From NCBI RefSeq assembly GCF_030161415.1, contig NZ_BSSU01000008.1, forward strand, positions 62,001 through 126,000: a stretch of 64,000 bases of DNA, given 5' to 3'. Below are positions 60,204 to 64,000 of this stretch, piece after piece. Origin of the DNA: Thalassotalea eurytherma. Its GTDB lineage: Bacteria; Pseudomonadota; Gammaproteobacteria; Enterobacterales; Alteromonadaceae. Made by a program: the position numbers and the translations under genes. The notes under the pieces were generated by a model. The model had not been told where the DNA came from. It made no database searches and saw nothing but the letters and a program-made list of their open reading frames with translations. The first letter of the stretch is position 1; each line of letters starts with the position of its first letter.

Positions 60204-61496
60204 ATGCTTGAAAAATGGTTTCAATTAACCGAGCACAATACCACCATTAAAAAAGAGGTCATTGCGGGAATAACGACATTCCTAACAATGGCCTATATTA
60301 TTTTTATTAACCCAGCAATGCTATCTGATGCAGGCATGGATAGAGACGCAGTTTTTGTCGCAACCTGTTTAGCAGCTGCTATTGGTTGTTTCATTATGGG
60401 CTTTGTTGCTAATTACCCAATAGCACTTGCACCTGGGATGGGATTGAACGCTTTTTTCACCTATACCGTGGTATTAGACATGGGTTATAGCTGGGAAGTA
60501 GCGCTTGGTGGTGTATTCTTCTCAGGTATTATTTTTACCGTGTTAAGTTTATTTAATATCAGAGAATGGATAATCAATTCTATTCCGCAATCATTGCGCT
60601 TTGGTATTGCAGCAGGTATCGGCTTATTCCTAGCATTTATTTCATTGAAAAATGCGGGTTTTGTCGTTGATAATCCAGCAACATTCGTAACTTTGGGCGA
60701 TGTTACCGCTCCTGAGCCTATTTTAGCGGCCATCGGTTTATTCTTAATCGTTGGTTTAGCAAAGCGCGGCATAAATGGTGCAGTAATGATTTCTATTTTG
60801 GCAATTACTGCGTTAGGCCTGCTCATAGGTAAAGTGCAATATGGCGGTATAATGTCAATGCCACCAAGTTTAGCACCAACCTTTATGGCTTTAGATATCT
60901 CTGGTGCGCTTGAAATTGGCATGATAAGTGTTGTCTTTGCCTTCTTATTTGTTGATTTGTTTGATACATCAGGTACGTTAATCGCGGTTGCACAGCGCGG
61001 TAACTTACTTGCCAAAGACGGTACATTACCCCGATTAGGCAAAGCACTGCTTGCTGACTCTAGCGCAACGGTAGCTGGTTCAATGTTAGGTACCTCTACC
61101 ACGACAAGTTATGTTGAAAGTACAGCAGGTGTAGCTGCTGGTGGCCGAACGGGCTTAACTGCAGTAGTCGTGGGTGGTTTATTCTTACTCTCATTATTTT
61201 TCTCACCGCTTGCCGGCATGATTCCAGCATTTGCAACATCTGGCCCGCTGTTTTATGTCGCCGTTCTGATGTTGGCTGGTTTAGTTCATATCGATTGGGA
61301 TGATCTATCCGAAGCCGTGCCTGTAGCCGTGATATGCATCACAATGCCATTAACGTTTTCTATTGCCCATGGTATTGCCTTTGGTTTTATTTCATACGCT
61401 CTCGTTCGCATTTTCAGCGGCGAGTTCAAGTCGCTAAATATCAGTGTGCTATTTTTAGCATTATTGTTTGTATTAAAATTTGCTTTCTTTGGATAA
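60204..61496 (+). CDS. NCS2 family purine permease
   Basis: A 430-aa inner-membrane protein with 12-14 segments. The NCS2/AzgA signature is seen in GITTFLTMAYIIFINPAMLSDAGMD, APGMGLNAFFTYTVV, FLFVDLFDTSGTLIAVA and LGTSTTTSYVESTAGVAAGGRTGLTA. It imports adenine, guanine or hypoxanthine with H+. It lies immediately upstream of a Tsx-like nucleoside channel gene, which suggests a purine-salvage unit. Confidence 0.93.
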   Translation: MLEKWFQLTEHNTTIKKEVIAGITTFLTMAYIIFINPAMLSDAGMDRDAVFVATCLAAAIGCFIMGFVANYPIALAPGMGLNAFFTYTVVLDMGYSWEVALGGVFFSGIIFTVLSLFNIREWIINSIPQSLRFGIAAGIGLFLAFISLKNAGFVVDNPATFVTLGDVTAPEPILAAIGLFLIVGLAKRGINGAVMISILAITALGLLIGKVQYGGIMSMPPSLAPTFMALDISGALEIGMISVVFAFLFVDLFDTSGTLIAVAQRGNLLAKDGTLPRLGKALLADSSATVAGSMLGTSTTTSYVESTAGVAAGGRTGLTAVVVGGLFLLSLFFSPLAGMIPAFATSGPLFYVAVLMLAGLVHIDWDDLSEAVPVAVICITMPLTFSIAHGIAFGFISYALVRIFSGEFKSLNISVLFLALLFVLKFAFFG

Positions 61497-61500
61497 ACAC

Positions 61501-62256
61501 ATGAAAAATGCACAACTTTCGTCTCTAATCGCTGCCCTGCCGCTTGCGCTTTCTGGTAACGTAACTGCAGAGACTCTATGGAGTAGCAATAGCTTTAGTT
61601 ACTTAAAGAATACTTCAGACTTTGAAGTGTTAACCAATGATTCTATTGATGTGTTTACTTTTGAACATGTCTCTGGTCATAACTGGGGTGATTTATTTCT
61701 ATTTGCCGACCGCACTTTAGCCGATGCTGACAATGAAACCCCTGAATTTAAAGGCACATACGGTGAAATATCACCACGTTTAAGCTTATCTTACGCATTC
61801 GGTAAAGACATGTCTTTCGGCATTATCAAAGACACCTACCTCGCAACTACCTTTGAGATGTCATCAGATACTTTCGGTAGTTTTGATAATGTTTTGGTTG
61901 GCATAGGTACAGACTTAGCGATTCCGCACTTCACATTTGTTAAAGCAAATGTTTATTATGCCAACAATGACAATATTGACGACGATTACCAACTGACGAT
62001 GTCATGGGGTTATAACTTCCCATCGGCTAATCACAAAGTAAGTTTTAATGGTTTCTTCGATTGGTCTAGTGCTGCCGACGATCACGAATCGGAATTTCAC
62101 TTCAACCCACAGTTACTAGTTGATGTGGGTCATTACTTTGAAAAGCCAGGTCATTTTGAAGCGGGTATTGAATATTCGTATTGGAACAATAAATACGGAA
62201 TTAGTGGTTTAGATGATGAGAGTGTTGTTAGTGCGATGATTAAAGTAACACTTTAA
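61501..62256 (+). CDS. Tsx/OmpK-type nucleoside-specific outer-membrane channel
   Basis: A 251-aa outer-membrane beta-barrel. ATG 61501 opens a signal peptide (AQLSSLIAALPLALSGNVTAE). The mature part has SFSYLKNTSDFEV, the EHVSGHNWGDLFLFADR motif typical of Tsx/OmpK, and alternating hydrophobic strands to the C-terminal MIKVTL (ends in a non-aromatic residue, slightly unusual). It starts 4 nt after the NCS2 permease stop, giving a purine uptake pair. Confidence 0.9.
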   Translation: MKNAQLSSLIAALPLALSGNVTAETLWSSNSFSYLKNTSDFEVLTNDSIDVFTFEHVSGHNWGDLFLFADRTLADADNETPEFKGTYGEISPRLSLSYAFGKDMSFGIIKDTYLATTFEMSSDTFGSFDNVLVGIGTDLAIPHFTFVKANVYYANNDNIDDDYQLTMSWGYNFPSANHKVSFNGFFDWSSAADDHESEFHFNPQLLVDVGHYFEKPGHFEAGIEYSYWNNKYGISGLDDESVVSAMIKVTL

Positions 62257-62272
62257 TAAATGCTAAATAACC

Positions 62273-63136
62273 TTACGGCGCTGTTTCGGCGCCGTTAAAA
62301 AACGCCTGGTTATGTCTGAGCATATTCGTTAACTCTAAAACATAGTCACTACCACGTTCAGAATACGGTAATAGTCCGGTTGCTAATATCTCTGCAGTTA
62401 ATGGCTGCTCTGACGCTCTTAGCTGCTCTCTAATACTCCGAAACACCAAATACGCATTGTTGGTGTTTAAGTTACGCAAATACGCCGCTACGGTTTCCTC
62501 AAGCGTTTCATAGGAAGCCACTTCATGGGTTAGCCCTTCAGTACGAGAATTCGGCACCATGCCACAACCTTTTTGATAGCACCACATACCAAACAGATTT
62601 AAACCTTCACGAGCAAATCGAGAAGTTCCCCAAGCTGATTCATTAGCACCTTGAACAAGAACAAGCTCTACCGGCACTACATCAACACGTTTTTGTAGGT
62701 GTTGAATTTGCAACATAGGCGAGTCGATATTCCTTACTCGGTATTGTTTAGCTAAATCATCAAGCCATTGAATTTCTTGATCGGTTAAGATCTCTTCCAA
62801 ACCGAGCTTTTCAGCTAGCGTTAATAGCTGAGTGCGTTGAGCTAAAATTTGTTGGTTTTGATTTTCAACAACAGGTCTTAAGTAGTTAAAGAATGCCGTC
62901 TTTTTCTGCTTAACATCTTTGTATTGAGCAAAGTTAGGTACTTTTCCGGTATATGGTTGCTCTTTTTCATGTTCTTTTTTCTGGTTGATTTTTATCGCCT
63001 GCTTATCTTCTTTTTCCATAGCATCAGGCGATGGTGCAACCTCACTTTGCGGTGCGGTTGTTGGCTTAGTAAAAGGGTAAGCTAAAACCACTGCAAATAC
63101 GGCAATAGCTAAAGCTTTAACACTAAACTTTTTCAT
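62273..63136 (-). CDS. Bax-like glucosaminidase-domain protein
   Basis: A 287-aa protein with a signal anchor (FSVKALAIAVFAVVLAYPF), a Pro/Lys/Glu-rich linker, then a glucosaminidase domain (residues about 110-287): VPVELVLVQGANESAWGTSRFAREGLNLFGMWCY with a likely catalytic Glu, and ASYETLEETVAAYLRNLNTN. It resembles E. coli Bax, a putative peptidoglycan hydrolase. It follows the membrane-protein gene with no gap. Confidence 0.9.
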   Translation of the reverse strand: MKKFSVKALAIAVFAVVLAYPFTKPTTAPQSEVAPSPDAMEKEDKQAIKINQKKEHEKEQPYTGKVPNFAQYKDVKQKKTAFFNYLRPVVENQNQQILAQRTQLLTLAEKLGLEEILTDQEIQWLDDLAKQYRVRNIDSPMLQIQHLQKRVDVVPVELVLVQGANESAWGTSRFAREGLNLFGMWCYQKGCGMVPNSRTEGLTHEVASYETLEETVAAYLRNLNTNNAYLVFRSIREQLRASEQPLTAEILATGLLPYSERGSDYVLELTNMLRHNQAFFNGAETAP

Positions 63137-63925
63137 TTATGCGTCAAACGTTCCTGAATCAGATACCGTAGTCGTTGCTTGTCCATTCACGGTAATTCCA
63201 AAAATTTCACGATATAATATCCCTTTTGCATGAAAGTACATAGGTGCGAGATAACTCATAGCAAAAAGAAAGAATACAAAGCCAAACATTGCAGAGCCAG
63301 CCGATGATGTTTGAGCAAAAGGCAAAATAATCAGCACTAAGGCTAAAGCGAGCGGTAAATAAACCGCAAAAATATTAAACCACTGGAAACGCAATGCTTT
63401 GATTGACAGCACAATTGCTTGTAGTGGTGATAGTTTCTTATCGATAACTAATGGCACAATCAAGGAGAAACAAACAGCGAGAAAAATACCCGGTACAATA
63501 AAGAGTTGTAAACCTAAGCCAACTAAAACTGAGCTTAGAAGTGCGGCAACGGCAACCCAACTACCACGTTTTAGAAAGGAGAACACTTGTTTTGCTCTGG
63601 TATTTAATCCAATAACTTGAAAAATACCCATCATTTCAACACCTGCAAGAAACGGCCAAATGATAATAGTGACAGCAAGATTTAAGATAGATAAGCGCTG
63701 AGGATCAGCATTGACAACCTCTAAACCACCAAGAAATTCTGCCAGCACCATTGTCGCAAACATACCAATAACTAAAACAATCAACAATGCGCCATTAATA
63801 GATGCCCTACTTTTAATGGTATTTCGCCAAGCCTCTAACAATACTTCTTTAGGCTTAATACGGTATTCGCCTTTTAATGCTTGTTCAACACTACCGCCAA
63901 CATGAACAACTGAGATTTTATCCAC
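63137..63925 (-). CDS. Integral membrane protein of unknown function
   Basis: About 262 aa with five or six membrane segments (ALLIVLVIGMFATMVLAEFL, VAALLSSVLVGLGLQLFIV, LALALVLIILPFA, FGFVFFLFAMSYL). It resembles BPSS1780/DUF975-type membrane proteins; the function is unknown. Start is GTG 63925 with TAGG 8 nt upstream; GTG 63934 is also possible. No ATG is available near the N-terminus. Its stop abuts the ATG of the Bax-like gene. Confidence 0.75.
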   Translation of the reverse strand: MDKISVVHVGGSVEQALKGEYRIKPKEVLLEAWRNTIKSRASINGALLIVLVIGMFATMVLAEFLGGLEVVNADPQRLSILNLAVTIIIWPFLAGVEMMGIFQVIGLNTRAKQVFSFLKRGSWVAVAALLSSVLVGLGLQLFIVPGIFLAVCFSLIVPLVIDKKLSPLQAIVLSIKALRFQWFNIFAVYLPLALALVLIILPFAQTSSAGSAMFGFVFFLFAMSYLAPMYFHAKGILYREIFGITVNGQATTTVSDSGTFDA

Positions 63926-64000
63926 TAACAACACCTACTAAGATAAATTAAGAAAATCATAACAAAAAAACTATGTTAACTAAATGCTAACCGATATCAC

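Noticed and set aside
60485..61102. 205-aa antisense frame inside the NCS2 permease gene
   Set aside because: Shadow of a well-supported transporter; Pro/Ser/Lys-rich composition typical of antisense frames.

Overview
The window reads as chromosomal DNA of a low-GC marine gammaproteobacterium of the order Alteromonadales, most likely in or near the Colwelliaceae (Colwellia/Thalassotalea type). This is inference from gene order: the cbb3 oxidase - FixHIS - FNR/EtrA - UspE - TtcA run resembles Shewanella, as do the DUF349/YeaC block and the divergent lrp/ald and clpSA/cspD pairs. No rRNA operon and no CRISPR array is present.

Layout. 1-1023: end of the tusCB-tusE sulfur-relay genes and a small unknown gene. 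1154-6805: central carbon metabolism, with a long GAPDH paralogue, the gnd-msrB pair and gapA, plus a DUF2989 lipoprotein. 6881-10271: coupled zinc-ribbon / YeaC-like / DUF349 operon. 10359-13563: alanine symporter, cytosolic M14 carboxypeptidase without a normal start codon, and a TlpA-like thioredoxin. 13700-20439: ftsK-lolA-rarA-crcB-serS on the minus strand, with lrp divergent from ald (20563). 21830-24507: trxB-aat-bpt-infA. 24619-28971: clpA, clpS, cspD, icd. 29247-32916: a small orphan protein, uvrB and a MATE exporter. 33818-39072: accessory metabolism (deacetylase, SnoaL-like protein, zinc-type ADH, old yellow enzyme, glyoxalase-fold protein, LysR regulator).

39167-46595 is the accessory island. 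Five tightly coupled minus-strand genes encode two tyrosine-recombinase-type proteins, a GmtX-like protein, a small HTH/coiled-coil protein and a RecD2-like helicase. I recognise the first three as a Gamma-Mobile-Trio (GMT) module. There is no obvious cargo, so the helicase and the small protein are the only passengers. The helicase frame is broken just before its last conserved helicase motif, exactly at an A_AAA_AAG heptamer, and a -1 shift there restores the full RecD2 C-terminus.

46830-47910 is the second unusual locus: a canonical promoter, three intact tRNA-Asn(GTT) genes interleaved with five tRNA-Asn-like units in which the T arm and 3' acceptor strand are replaced, and then a 154-bp tandem duplication carrying a terminator and a tRNA 3' half. 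The partial units keep base pairing through compensatory changes, so they may be structured RNAs rather than simple decay.

47985-49816 holds small or accessory genes (secreted small protein, hypothetical, LysE exporter, lipoprotein). 50076-60135 is the microaerobic respiration block: ccoNOQP, fixH, ccoI, ccoS, a TauE/SafE-like protein, fnr, uspE and ttcA. 60204-62256 pairs an NCS2 purine permease with a Tsx/OmpK-type nucleoside channel. 62273-63925 holds a Bax-like glucosaminidase and a membrane protein.
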